From the NCBI GenBank assembly GCA_038729465.1, contig JAVYRZ010000003.1, positions 1-40,453 on the forward strand: a stretch of 40,453 nucleotides of DNA, written 5' to 3'. The notes under the pieces were generated by a model that did no database searches, was not told where the DNA came from, and saw nothing but the letters and a program-made list of their open reading frames with translations. Origin of the DNA: Thermoplasmata archaeon. GTDB taxonomy: Archaea > Thermoplasmatota > Thermoplasmata > Thermoplasmatales > ARK-15. The translations under genes were made by a program, and so were the position numbers. Every line of letters begins with the position of its first letter. The first letter of the stretch is position 1. This document shows, in pieces, positions 14,549-23,622 of the stretch.

Positions 14549-16447
14549 TCATTTTGCTTCAGTATACTCTAAAACCGTAAGTATAAATTCAGCATGGCTC
14601 CAGATCAAAGGAGATACTGATAATACTGTATTATCATATGGATTGATCTGTTCTGATAAGACCCCAGAGTTCTGCTTGTGATTCAGTACCCATCTTATTA
14701 GTTCTACTGCTTTATCTATCTCTTTCATTCTTATAAAATATCTTGCAGCCCATAAAGTTGTAATAATCCATGGATTTCCAGGAATATGAGAATCTTCTTT
14801 CGTTTTCTGATACGTATCATTTTCATATCTTGCAAGGCCACCTACATTTTTTACCCATAATTTCTGTAATATTATGTTCATATTTGACTGCATTCTCGTG
14901 TCTTTGACATCTTTCATATCAAAAAGAAATAAGGCCATATTCTGAGAATCTACAGTGAAATCTGGAACATTGTTAATAAGCGCTCTTGCATAGTACCCTT
15001 TCTCCTCAGAATAAAAATATTTTTCGAAAGATTCAGACATCTTTTTAGCCGCAGCATTGTATTTTTCAACAAGCTCGAAATCTCCAAAAGTTCTCGCAAA
15101 ATTAGCTGCAGCTTTTAATCCAGCATAAGTAGTGGCCACAGTAAAAGTATGCACCCCGTACCTTTCCTCCCATAGATCATAAGAGCTCTTTGGCAGCCCG
15201 TTTTCATCTGTGAACTTTACTAAAAAATCAGCACTTTTTTTTATCAGAGCATCATAAAACGGAAAGAAATATTCTATATCCAGAGATTGCAAATAGTATT
15301 GCCATAATGCCCATATCACCAGTGCAGTTTCATCTTCCTGAATCGGTATGATGGGTTCATTGTTAATGATTCTTGGAATCCAGCTGCTCGCTATTTTTCC
15401 GTCTGCAGTGTATTTATGATAAAAATACCCATCTTTCGATACAGTTCCTAAAGCAAAATCAAAGAATCTTCTTGAGGCGCTGAAATGCAACGTTTTAGTA
15501 AGCGCATATGCTGCCAAGGCTGCATCTCTGGGCCAGACATAGTAATATCCATCCCTACTGTCTTTAAGTATGTCACTATCTGACGAAGCCATAATTCCGC
15601 CCTTATTATTTATATGCGTTCTGATTATAAACTGCGATTTTTTAAATAGAGACGCAATGTCAGAGTTAACAGCAATCTTCTTTTTTGCGCTCCAAACCTC
15701 CCAGTAATTATTTGTTCTTCTATACATTTCTCTCAACTGATCAATGCTGAGATTGCTCTTATCTTTTATGATCTCGTCCATATTTTCGCCACATATTAAA
15801 AAATAATAGAATGTTCTCGTTTCTCCTGGCTGTATGATTATCGTATTACTTATCACTGAATCTACGGATCCTATAGCTACAGGATTAAACGATAGCTTGC
15901 TATCTTCAGCATCTTTCCATGTGCCTTCAAATCCCCTAAAAGCCTTGATGCCTATTGCATACTGATCATTGGTATTGTTAAGATCGTCCAGTGTAGCTGC
16001 TAAAAAATATCTGCTACCTTTATAGTGGATCACTGAGTTCAATTCAGGATAGTAAAATGCAGTGTCACCTATATCATTTCCATATATGTAGAAATCATGA
16101 TGGAAAAAGAACTTTATTTCTTGAGGTGCATTGCTTTGATTAAAGATGTTAACCTTTCTGACATAAATATTCTGGTATATATCCACAAAATCCAGGTTCT
16201 CAAATTTTAACTGGTCAATCTGATACTTTACATTACCTATCATCGTATCATCCAGATAATCCATGGAAGTAATGAGAGAGTGGTCAATCCATCTAAAATG
16301 ATCATTGATGGATACACCGAACCTGAAAGGGTGGCCCACAGCATGATTATCAGACTGGTCATGAGCATAGTAAAAATCTACAATTCTATAATCTTTATCA
16401 AAGCTTACTAAAACTCTGCCATTTCCAATAGGCAAGTACCTTACCAT
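14549..16447 (-). CDS. GH15 glucoamylase, intracellular
   Basis: This enzyme releases glucose from the non-reducing ends of alpha-glucans. The 632-residue protein has an N-terminal beta-sandwich domain (about 1-250) and a catalytic (alpha/alpha)6 barrel. Visible motifs are YYYVWPRDAALAAYAL (start of the barrel), the acid Glu in YDLWEERYGVHTFT, and the base Glu in SGVLSEQINP. There is no signal peptide, so it is cytoplasmic and probably acts on stored glycogen, as known intracellular glucoamylases of Thermoplasma and Picrophilus do. It is divergent from the debranching-enzyme operon across 103 bp that hold two back-to-back TATA boxes. Confidence 0.9.
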   Translation of the reverse strand: MVRYLPIGNGRVLVSFDKDYRIVDFYYAHDQSDNHAVGHPFRFGVSINDHFRWIDHSLITSMDYLDDTMIGNVKYQIDQLKFENLDFVDIYQNIYVRKVNIFNQSNAPQEIKFFFHHDFYIYGNDIGDTAFYYPELNSVIHYKGSRYFLAATLDDLNNTNDQYAIGIKAFRGFEGTWKDAEDSKLSFNPVAIGSVDSVISNTIIIQPGETRTFYYFLICGENMDEIIKDKSNLSIDQLREMYRRTNNYWEVWSAKKKIAVNSDIASLFKKSQFIIRTHINNKGGIMASSDSDILKDSRDGYYYVWPRDAALAAYALTKTLHFSASRRFFDFALGTVSKDGYFYHKYTADGKIASSWIPRIINNEPIIPIQEDETALVIWALWQYYLQSLDIEYFFPFYDALIKKSADFLVKFTDENGLPKSSYDLWEERYGVHTFTVATTYAGLKAAANFARTFGDFELVEKYNAAAKKMSESFEKYFYSEEKGYYARALINNVPDFTVDSQNMALFLFDMKDVKDTRMQSNMNIILQKLWVKNVGGLARYENDTYQKTKEDSHIPGNPWIITTLWAARYFIRMKEIDKAVELIRWVLNHKQNSGVLSEQINPYDNTVLSVSPLIWSHAEFILTVLEYTEAK

Positions 16448-16464
16448 AAAATAGTATCTGTATT

Positions 16465-16477
16465 CTTAAATTTAAAG
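16465..16477 (-). promoter_or_regulatory. TATA box of the GH15 glucoamylase gene
   Basis: CTTTAAATTTAAG on the minus strand is centred about 24 nt before the ATG at 16447, predicting a leaderless transcript. Confidence 0.45.
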
Positions 16478-16517
16478 CTTTTGATAAACAGCCTATTTTT
16501 ATAATCAATAAAACAAA

Positions 16518-16530
16518 GATTTATTAATTA
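16518..16530 (+). promoter_or_regulatory. TATA box of the glycogen operon
   Basis: GATTTATTAATTA is centred 27 nt before the ATG at 16551, predicting a leaderless transcript for the debranching enzyme, glycogen synthase and amylase genes. Confidence 0.45.
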
Positions 16531-16550
16531 CATTATGCTAAATCAGTAAT

Positions 16551-18353
16551 ATGAACTATGATGAAGAATGGTTAATAAGCAACAGAAATGGAAGTTATGC
16601 CTCTTCCTCAGCATCGTTTTCAAATCTCCGTACCTATCATGGCTTGTATGTTAAAAATATGAACGCACAGTTTGACAGATATGTGCTATTATCAAAGTTA
16701 TTTGAAGAGCTGGAATTTGAAAATAAGAAGATAAATCTGGATACCAATTACTATCCGGACGTGATTTATCCTGAGGGCTATAAATATCTTCAGAATTTTG
16801 AGCCTGCACCAATTCCCACTTTTTATTATGATTTAGAAGACACCAAACTTGTAAAAAAGATAATAATAGACCCAGAAAAAGATATAGTAATGATAAAATA
16901 CAAAGTTACAGGCAAACTACCAAAATATTTCAGGTTATTTCCTCTGTTAGCGTTCAGAAATTATCACAACACAATGAAACGAGATGACAGAAAAATTGAA
17001 TTTGCAGAAGAACAGCTTGCTTACAAATTTTTTTCAGACAACCTGTTTTTGAAAATTGCCAAAATTGGAAGCTTTAAAGAAGATAAGCTGTGGTACTACA
17101 ATTTTCAGTATATTAGAGATAGAGAGCGTGGCTGCAATTACGAAGATGACCTGTATTTACCAGGGTACATAGAACTGGAAAATATCGAAGATACAGTGAC
17201 AGTTTCCATTTACACGGATGAAGCTCCAGATTACACATTTGAAGAAGTTGAAAAGAGATATTTATCGTCTCTATCTTCCATTCGCCTTAAAAATGAAAAT
17301 ATTAGAAAAATAGTTAGAAATTCAACATATTTTTTGACAAGAGATAACATAATTGCAGGATATTACTGGTTTACACCTTGGGCTAGGGACACGTTTATAT
17401 CATTGCCAGGGCTTGTGCTGATCCCTAAAAGGTATCAGCTGGCTAAGGAGATATTATTAAATTACACACAAAGGATAAAAAATGGATTGACACCAAAAAC
17501 TATATCTGAACCTGATAATTACAGCACTGCAGACTCATCATTATGGTACATATATGCAGTGTATAAGTATTATAAATATACACAGGACCTGAGCATTATA
17601 AAATTGGTGTATCCTAAGATCCTTGAAATAATTGAAAGCTACAGGAAAGGTAACGCTTATTTTGAGATGATAGATTCTCTGATAAAAGTTAAAAAACCAC
17701 AGTTAACATGGATGGATGCCAGCATAGGGGATATGATAATTACTCCCAGAGTTGGCTATCCTGTAGAAATTAATGCACTATGGTATAACGCTCTGGAAAT
17801 TGTCAGGTTTATGGCTAAAAAGCAGAAAGTTGAATATCCACAATATCTCGATCTCCTGATCCCAGAAGTCAGGGAAAAGTTTAAAGCTAAATTTGTAAAA
17901 GATGACATCATTCTGGATGTGGCAGAGCCTGATGACTATAGCATCCGCCCAAACTTCATATTTGCATTTTCACTGCCTTATCCAGTTCTGGATAACTTTT
18001 CAAAATATTTGGAACTGGTAAAATCTAAATTATTAACTCCTTTAGGGTTGAGAACTCTTATTCAGGATGATAAACGATACATAGGTACCTATGAAGGAGA
18101 TCAGTACCATAGAGATTCTGCATATCATAATGGATCAATATGGCCGTGGCTTGCAGGGCCATATATCACTGCATCAGTAAATGCAGGCACTAATCCTACT
18201 GAGCTCTTAGAATATTTCAAAGAGCTGTATTCATTGTCGAAAATACCAGAGCTATTTGATGGTGATGAGCCACATAAGCCACGAGGATGCATTATTCAGG
18301 CTTGGAGTTATGGTGAGTTGATAAGGGCATATTATGAAGACTTAAAGAGATAA
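16551..18353 (+). CDS. glycogen debranching enzyme (GH133, amylo-alpha-1,6-glucosidase)
   Basis: The 600-residue protein has an N-terminal beta-sandwich domain (opening EEWLISNRNGSYASSSAS, typical of the archaeal/bacterial debranching family) and a C-terminal (alpha/alpha)6 domain. Conserved blocks are FTPWARDTFISLPGL, LTWMDA, PVEINALWYNAL, IRPNFIFAFSLP, HNGSIWPWL and AWSYGELIRAYY. It would hydrolyse alpha-1,6 branch points of glycogen in the cytoplasm, so that GH15 and GH57 enzymes can finish degradation. It is the first gene of a three-gene operon; glycogen synthase follows after 3 nt. No signal peptide is present. Confidence 0.92.
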   Translation: MNYDEEWLISNRNGSYASSSASFSNLRTYHGLYVKNMNAQFDRYVLLSKLFEELEFENKKINLDTNYYPDVIYPEGYKYLQNFEPAPIPTFYYDLEDTKLVKKIIIDPEKDIVMIKYKVTGKLPKYFRLFPLLAFRNYHNTMKRDDRKIEFAEEQLAYKFFSDNLFLKIAKIGSFKEDKLWYYNFQYIRDRERGCNYEDDLYLPGYIELENIEDTVTVSIYTDEAPDYTFEEVEKRYLSSLSSIRLKNENIRKIVRNSTYFLTRDNIIAGYYWFTPWARDTFISLPGLVLIPKRYQLAKEILLNYTQRIKNGLTPKTISEPDNYSTADSSLWYIYAVYKYYKYTQDLSIIKLVYPKILEIIESYRKGNAYFEMIDSLIKVKKPQLTWMDASIGDMIITPRVGYPVEINALWYNALEIVRFMAKKQKVEYPQYLDLLIPEVREKFKAKFVKDDIILDVAEPDDYSIRPNFIFAFSLPYPVLDNFSKYLELVKSKLLTPLGLRTLIQDDKRYIGTYEGDQYHRDSAYHNGSIWPWLAGPYITASVNAGTNPTELLEYFKELYSLSKIPELFDGDEPHKPRGCIIQAWSYGELIRAYYEDLKR

Positions 18354-18356
18354 ACT

Positions 18357-19472
18357 ATGAAAATCACGGTTATAGGATGGGAACTACCACCAGCATTTTC
18401 AGGTGGACTTGGAATACATACAATTAACCTGTTCAGCATAATAAGCAAGTTTGCGGAAGTAGAGATATATATCCCAAATATGGCAAGATTATATCCTGTT
18501 TATCCGTTTTCTGTAAAAACTATCCCTCTGACATCGCAGGGATTTAAAAGTGGTTATGAACCTATTATTACAAACTTTTACGAAGCGGTTGAAGAGTATA
18601 ATCAGAAAGTTGTGAAAGCTTTTAATCCTAAAAATACAGCGGTAATTCACTGCCATGACTGGATCACGTTTAAAGCGGGCATAGAGCTTAAAGAAAAATA
18701 TGGCATACCTCTCGTGGTGACTGTTCACAGCACTGAAATAGACAGGTCAGGAAACTTTTATCCGCAAAGGGCAATAATGGACATAGAGGAGCAAGGGCTA
18801 AAAAAAGCGGATCATATAATTGCAGTGTCAGATTATACTAAAAAAATAATAACAGATACTTATGATATTCCAGATTCTAAAATCACCACAATATACAATG
18901 GATTGGGCAAACATTTCTCTTCAATTCCGCCAAAAAACTATGATTTATCGGGATATGTATTATATTTTGGCAGGGTCACTATGCAAAAAGGCCCCATATT
19001 CTTCGTAGAAGCCGCTAAAAAAGTTATTGATAAGATTCATGATGTAAAATTCATAATGGCTGGAACTGGAGAGCAATTAGAGGAAATGAAAGCTCTATCA
19101 AAAACGCTTTTCATTAATAAAAATATGATATTTACTGGCTTTGTAGAATTTAATAAAGCGATGCAATATTATCGAAATAGTGACTTATTCATCTTGCCTG
19201 CCGTTTCAGAGCCATTTGGCATAACTGTTCTTGAGGCCATGAGTTCAGGGACACCTGCTATAATAAGCAAAACTACAGGCGTAGGAGAAGTATTGAAAAA
19301 TATACTTAAGGCAGATTTTTGGGATACAGATCTCATTGCAGAGTATATAATAGGAGCAATAAAGTACAGAAGCCTTAGAAGCACTTTAGGCTCGATGGGG
19401 CAGATGGAGGCAAAGAAGTTTACTTGGGAAAAAGCAGCAATAAAAACAATGGAGGTGTATCTATCTTTATGA
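18357..19472 (+). CDS. GT4-family glycogen synthase
   Basis: The 371-residue glycosyltransferase has two Rossmann domains. The N-terminal part has WELPPAFSGGLGIH, the Gly-rich start typical of glycogen/starch synthases, and HCHDW near residue 99. The C-terminal part has YFGRVTMQKG, with Arg and Lys that bind the nucleotide diphosphate, and SEPFGITVLEAMSSG, the E-x7-E nucleotide-sugar site. It likely extends alpha-1,4-glucan from UDP- or ADP-glucose, as archaeal GT4-like synthases do. It sits between debranching enzyme and amylase, which supports glycogen. Its stop overlaps the next start by 4 nt (ATGA). Confidence 0.88.
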   Translation: MKITVIGWELPPAFSGGLGIHTINLFSIISKFAEVEIYIPNMARLYPVYPFSVKTIPLTSQGFKSGYEPIITNFYEAVEEYNQKVVKAFNPKNTAVIHCHDWITFKAGIELKEKYGIPLVVTVHSTEIDRSGNFYPQRAIMDIEEQGLKKADHIIAVSDYTKKIITDTYDIPDSKITTIYNGLGKHFSSIPPKNYDLSGYVLYFGRVTMQKGPIFFVEAAKKVIDKIHDVKFIMAGTGEQLEEMKALSKTLFINKNMIFTGFVEFNKAMQYYRNSDLFILPAVSEPFGITVLEAMSSGTPAIISKTTGVGEVLKNILKADFWDTDLIAEYIIGAIKYRSLRSTLGSMGQMEAKKFTWEKAAIKTMEVYLSL

Positions 19473-20599
19473 AAAACGTGGTGTTTTATTTTGAAGTACA
19501 CCAGCCCAGGAGGCTGAGAATCTACAGAATGAAGGAGATCGGCATCAATCATGACTATTTTTGGGAAGAGAAAAACAGAGATATTTTTATGAGAGCGGCA
19601 AAAAAATGTTATATACCGACCACTAGATTGTTTATAGAACATGGTATAAAAGCCAGTTTCTCCCTGTCTGGAACTTTTTTAGAGCAGGCAATTGAATATG
19701 AGCCGGAAGTTATAGAAACTTTCAAAGAATATTTTAAAACAGGGCTTGGAGAACTGTTAAGTGAAACATATTACCACAGTCTTGCATCTTTATGGGATCG
19801 AGATGAGTTTATGGCACAGGTAAAGGAACAAGAAGAGATGATATGGAAACTTTTCAAGATAAAACCAAAGACTTTTAGAAATACAGAATTGCTTTATAAT
19901 GACGATATTTCAAGATATGTATCTTCCATGGGCTATGCCAATATAATTGCAGAAGGCACAGATTCGTTGATATCCGCGCATAATCCAAACTATATTTACA
20001 GATCCGTATCAAACTTAAACTTGTTTTTAAGAAACTATCGGCTGAGCGATGACATATCTTTCAGGTTCTCAACATGGAACTGGCCTGAGTATCCTCTTAC
20101 AGCGGATAAGTACGCAAGATGGATAGACAGTGCCCCAGGAGACATGGCAAATCTGTTTATGGACTATGAAACTTTTGGAGAGCATCAGGTTTCAGATACT
20201 GGTATATTTGAGTTTCTTAAATACCTGCCAATAGAATTTAAAAACAGAGGAATTAAAATGCTCACGATAAACGAAGCAGCACAATCTTTTGAAAGAAGAG
20301 AGATGATAAAAGTTTCAGAGGCAATTTCTTGGGCAGATGTGAATAGAGATGTATCTCCATGGCTAGGGAACGATATGCAGAAAGAAGCATTTAAAGAGCT
20401 TCAAAAATTGAAAAGCAGTAACAATAAGCAGATATGGAGACATCTGCAGACTTCAGATCTACTCTATTATATGTCTACAGGAACTTCTCCTGATCAGATT
20501 GTACATGAATATTTTAATCCTTACAAGTCACCATACTATGCATTTTTAACATATATGGCAATACTTGAAGATTTCAGGAGGAACACTGGCATAGATTAA
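19469..20599 (+). CDS. GH57 alpha-amylase-like glycoside hydrolase
   Basis: The start is ATG at 19469, overlapping the upstream stop, with GGAGGTG at 19451-19457; a longer frame from 19424 would run far into the upstream gene. The 376-residue protein has the GH57 motifs FEVHQPRRL near the N-terminus, GELLSETYYHSL, the nucleophile Glu in FRNTELLY, and the acid Asp in FMDYETFGEHQ. GH57 enzymes cleave alpha-1,4 (some alpha-1,6) glucan bonds with retention; some act as 4-alpha-glucanotransferases or branching enzymes. It is shorter than typical branching enzymes, so amylase is the better reading. It is the last gene of the glycogen operon and has no signal peptide. Confidence 0.9.
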   Translation: MKNVVFYFEVHQPRRLRIYRMKEIGINHDYFWEEKNRDIFMRAAKKCYIPTTRLFIEHGIKASFSLSGTFLEQAIEYEPEVIETFKEYFKTGLGELLSETYYHSLASLWDRDEFMAQVKEQEEMIWKLFKIKPKTFRNTELLYNDDISRYVSSMGYANIIAEGTDSLISAHNPNYIYRSVSNLNLFLRNYRLSDDISFRFSTWNWPEYPLTADKYARWIDSAPGDMANLFMDYETFGEHQVSDTGIFEFLKYLPIEFKNRGIKMLTINEAAQSFERREMIKVSEAISWADVNRDVSPWLGNDMQKEAFKELQKLKSSNNKQIWRHLQTSDLLYYMSTGTSPDQIVHEYFNPYKSPYYAFLTYMAILEDFRRNTGID

Positions 20600-20614
20600 A
20601 AATAACATATGATA

Positions 20615-20628
20615 AATATTTAAATATG
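20615..20628 (+). promoter_or_regulatory. promoter of gluconate dehydratase with direct repeat
   Basis: AAATATTTAAATAT, centred about 28 nt before the ATG at 20650, acts as the TATA box. A 10-bp direct repeat ATATGATAAA (20607-20616 and 20624-20633, offset 17 nt) flanks it and could be a regulator site. Confidence 0.45.
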
Positions 20629-20649
20629 ATAAAAAGTACATGAGCTATC

Positions 20650-21840
20650 ATGACAAAAATTAAAAATATAGATATTTATGAATTAGGTCAGGAAAAAGGT
20701 AGTGCTACATGGGCTTCTACAATGATACTTGTAAAGATTACAACAGATGATGGGTATGTTGGATATGGTGAAGCAGTTCCAACTTTGAGAGTGTTGCCAG
20801 TGATAGAGTCCATTAAAGAGATATCGAGAGTATATATCGGAAAAGATCCATTCAACGTCGAGAAGAACAGGAGAGAATGGTACAAACACGATTTTTACAA
20901 TGCACAATCTTTTGAATCCACTACTGCATTAAGTGCAGTGGATATTGCAAGCTGGGACATAATAGGCAAAATACTAAAAACGCCAGTATATAAGATACTC
21001 GGCGGAGAATACAGAAACAGGATCAGAGCTTATGCAAACGGCTGGTATGACAACTGTGTAACACCAGATCAATTTGCTGCAAAAGCGAAAGAATGGATAT
21101 CTAAAGGATATACTGCATTGAAATTTGATCCTTTTGGATCTTACTTTGACTACATTGATGAGAAGGGCTTGACAGAGGCAGAAGCTAGGGTGAAAGCAGT
21201 CAGAGAGGCTGTTGGCGATAAAATAGAGCTGTTGATTGAACATCATGGCAGATTCAATGTTAATTCAGCAATAATGATTGCAAAAAAACTGGAAGCTCTG
21301 AATATTCTGTTTGCAGAAGAGCCTGTTCATCCTGAAGATCTTGAAGGCCTGAAAAAATACAGGAAAGCCACGTCTTTGAAAGTTGCACTCGGAGAAAGAA
21401 TAATAAATAAGGTTCAGGCACTGCAATATATGAAAGAGAACGTGGTGGATTTTTTGCAGTTGGACATCACTAACTCTGGCGGGGTAACAGAAGCGAGGAA
21501 GATAGTGGGCATGGCTGAAGCATTTGGCATAGAAATGGCGTTTCACAATGCTTTCGGGCCTGTGCAAAACGCCGTAACATTGCAGATGGATGCGTCAATA
21601 CCTCTATTCTTAGTACAAGAATCATTCTATGATGTTTTTCCACAGTGGAAAAGAGATCTGATATTTAACAGCACACCTCTAGAAAACGGGCATTTTTCTC
21701 TGCCATCCAGACCTGGAATCGGAGTGGAGATAAACGAGAAAATAATAGAAAAGTACAGTGTTAAAGGCCAGGAATACTTCAATCCAGAAGAACCCGTATG
21801 GGTCGTAAATGGAACTTGGGTCAATAAGTCCAATCTATAA
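20650..21840 (+). CDS. gnaD: gluconate dehydratase (enolase superfamily)
   Basis: This enzyme dehydrates D-gluconate to 2-keto-3-deoxygluconate (KDG), the committed step of the ED pathway; the family often also takes galactonate. The 396-residue protein is a mandelate-racemase-type enolase superfamily member. The catalytic Lys region is TALKFDPFGS, Mg2+ ligands lie in LLIEHHGRFN, LFAEEPVHP and VALGERI, and HNAFGP carries the catalytic His. Archaeal gluconate dehydratases share the KFDPF sequence. It forms a single-gene unit. Its last 20 nt overlap the convergent glucose dehydrogenase gene, which encodes the step that makes its substrate. Confidence 0.93.
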   Translation: MTKIKNIDIYELGQEKGSATWASTMILVKITTDDGYVGYGEAVPTLRVLPVIESIKEISRVYIGKDPFNVEKNRREWYKHDFYNAQSFESTTALSAVDIASWDIIGKILKTPVYKILGGEYRNRIRAYANGWYDNCVTPDQFAAKAKEWISKGYTALKFDPFGSYFDYIDEKGLTEAEARVKAVREAVGDKIELLIEHHGRFNVNSAIMIAKKLEALNILFAEEPVHPEDLEGLKKYRKATSLKVALGERIINKVQALQYMKENVVDFLQLDITNSGGVTEARKIVGMAEAFGIEMAFHNAFGPVQNAVTLQMDASIPLFLVQESFYDVFPQWKRDLIFNSTPLENGHFSLPSRPGIGVEINEKIIEKYSVKGQEYFNPEEPVWVVNGTWVNKSNL

Positions 21841-22900
21841 CTGTTTTTATTTCTCCTTCTTGTTTTTTAGCTATTGCAGCTAATGAATTTTCAGGCTTGA
21901 ATCTATCAGTGATAAGAGTATTGAGCAGAGATCCATACTTTGTGTTCCAGAGCTCTATATATTTTGCAGCGTCTTCAAAATGAGTTTTTATGGCATTTAC
22001 ACTGCCAAATAAAAGTATATTATTTTCAACAATATATGTGATCATCTCTCCCGAGATAGGGTATGAAGTGCCGCTGGTAGTGCCAAAAAATGTGACAGCA
22101 CTGTTTTTTTTCAATTTGTTAAGCAGGGGAAACACTGCGGAAGGGACTCCACTAGTGTCCAGCAATACATCCAAATCTGGTAAAGTTTCAAGGTATTTTT
22201 CAGAGTCAACATACTCTACTTCAATCCGGTCCAGAAAATTCATTTCTCGCTCGGTTGCCTCTCTCCTGTTTATAACAGATACATTAAATCCAATGGTTTT
22301 GAATAGCAGAGCGGTTAACAATCCCGTTGCGCCAGTACCTATAACCGCTGCGTTTCGGCAGTGGTAGGTGTAATCTTTACAGTTCCAAATGGTACGTTTT
22401 TGCAGGGCTTGGATCTCATCAACTGCTTTGATCATATTCGTAAGCGGTTCAATTAAAACAGCGGTATCTCTGATATAATCTGGAACTTTTACAAGGTTTG
22501 TCTCATCATCAGTGAATTCTTCTCTCATAAATCCGTGCAATCCACGTATCCCTGCCTCTGTAAATTCTCCAGTCTCACAAAAATCCTGCCTGCCATTAAG
22601 GCAGTTAGAGCATTTACCACACCCTCTTCTCACAATCGGAACAACCAGGTCACCTCTCTTTAGAATTTTACTTGACCCCGGATCTTTTACAACTCCCAGA
22701 GCTTCGTGTCCTAGTATTAGATACTCTGAATTGACAGGAGCTCTAGCAAATTTAATTTTGTCAGTGACGATTCCTCTATCAGTACCACATATGCCATTAT
22801 ACAGTGTTTTCACTACTACTTTATCTTTTTCTGTCTGGTTATCAGGTAAATCTTTAACGTAGACCCCCTCTTTGCCAGGATATACTATAATAGCTTTCAT
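21821..22900 (-). CDS. gdh: glucose 1-dehydrogenase, zinc-dependent MDR family
   Basis: This enzyme oxidises D-glucose (often also galactose) to glucono-1,5-lactone with NAD(P). The 359-residue protein has the catalytic Zn site in YNGICGTDRG and LGHEALG, and the structural Zn lobe CGKCSNCLNGRQDFC. The Rossmann motif is GTGATG, followed by INRREATE, whose arginines favour NADP binding. It closely follows the Thermoplasma/Sulfolobus glucose dehydrogenase pattern. The start overlaps the stop of the cyclase-family gene by 4 nt (ATGA), so the two are co-translated. It converges with gnaD, overlapping its 3' end by 20 nt. Confidence 0.93.
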   Translation of the reverse strand: MKAIIVYPGKEGVYVKDLPDNQTEKDKVVVKTLYNGICGTDRGIVTDKIKFARAPVNSEYLILGHEALGVVKDPGSSKILKRGDLVVPIVRRGCGKCSNCLNGRQDFCETGEFTEAGIRGLHGFMREEFTDDETNLVKVPDYIRDTAVLIEPLTNMIKAVDEIQALQKRTIWNCKDYTYHCRNAAVIGTGATGLLTALLFKTIGFNVSVINRREATEREMNFLDRIEVEYVDSEKYLETLPDLDVLLDTSGVPSAVFPLLNKLKKNSAVTFFGTTSGTSYPISGEMITYIVENNILLFGSVNAIKTHFEDAAKYIELWNTKYGSLLNTLITDRFKPENSLAAIAKKQEGEIKTVIDWTY

Positions 22901-23550
22901 TCAATCACTCCAATAACTCTTGCAGGAGCTCCGTCTCCATCCTTTACAAGCAGTGGTAAACAGAGCACGTAAAATTTTTTGTTAAAAAGCTCTTTAATGT
23001 TATTTGATATGTTTTCTATGATCAGAATATTATTGGATAATAGTGTTTTATGAACTATTCCATCGCTGGAAAGAGGTGATTCAACGCTTGGAGAATCAAT
23101 GCCTACTGCTTTTACCTTATAATTTGCAAGTTTTCTGACTGCATCAACATTAAAATATGAAAATTCTTGCATTTTCCAGTTTAGTTTCCACAATTCACTA
23201 GTGCCAGTATAAAAAAGTGCAATCTTGTCTTTTACAGAGTCATTAATATCTTCTTCTCCAATCTCTTTTTTACCAGCAACGTTTATGACAATACCTTCAC
23301 CAGAATATGACAAGAGGTCAAGCTCATTGACATGCTTTCCGTTTTCCAGAAAATGAGCGGGTGCGTCTACATGTGTGCCTGTATGAGTTCCCATCTGTAG
23401 TTTTTTAATATTCACACCATCTTTAGATATTGATTTATAGATTTCTATTTTTGGTTCTGGGTCTCCAGGATAATAGGGCATATTATTTTCAATAGTATGA
23501 CTAAGTTCAATTATTTTTTTGAAGTTCATAATGAGAACAGAAACGTTCAT
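22897..23550 (-). CDS. cyclase-family (kynurenine-formamidase-like) metal hydrolase
   Basis: The 217-residue protein carries the metal-binding signature of the cyclase family, HTGTHVDAPAHF (HxGTHxDxPxH), near residue 57. It also has the usual ELSHTIENNMPYYPGDPEP opening and GIDSPSVE later. Family members hydrolyse cyclic or linear amides and esters (N-formylkynurenine, isatin). No tryptophan-degradation gene is nearby. It is the first gene of a two-gene operon with glucose dehydrogenase, whose product is a cyclic ester, so it may act as the gluconolactonase; that is inference. An in-frame ATG at 23529 (MNFKKIIELS) fits the family N-terminus at least as well as 23550. Confidence 0.85.
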   Translation of the reverse strand: MNVSVLIMNFKKIIELSHTIENNMPYYPGDPEPKIEIYKSISKDGVNIKKLQMGTHTGTHVDAPAHFLENGKHVNELDLLSYSGEGIVINVAGKKEIGEEDINDSVKDKIALFYTGTSELWKLNWKMQEFSYFNVDAVRKLANYKVKAVGIDSPSVESPLSSDGIVHKTLLSNNILIIENISNNIKELFNKKFYVLCLPLLVKDGDGAPARVIGVIE

Positions 23551-23622
23551 AATATAAGTATATTTTCATAAAAATTGAATAAAAATAAATATGAAGTCCC
23601 AATCTATGTATGATGAATTAAT
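23551..23622. promoter_or_regulatory. 72-bp divergent promoter region, cyclase/gdh and GH15
   Basis: This AT-rich stretch has a plus-strand TATA-like element AAAAATAAATATG (23581-23593), centred about 35 nt before the ATG at 23623. Minus-strand AT elements serve the cyclase gene. TTCATA (23565-23570) and TATGAA (23590-23595) form a widely spaced inverted pair. Confidence 0.4.

Noticed and set aside
19169-19642. 157-codon open frame on the minus strand across glycogen synthase and GH57 genes
   Set aside because: It spans the junction of two well-supported plus-strand genes and lacks any motif.
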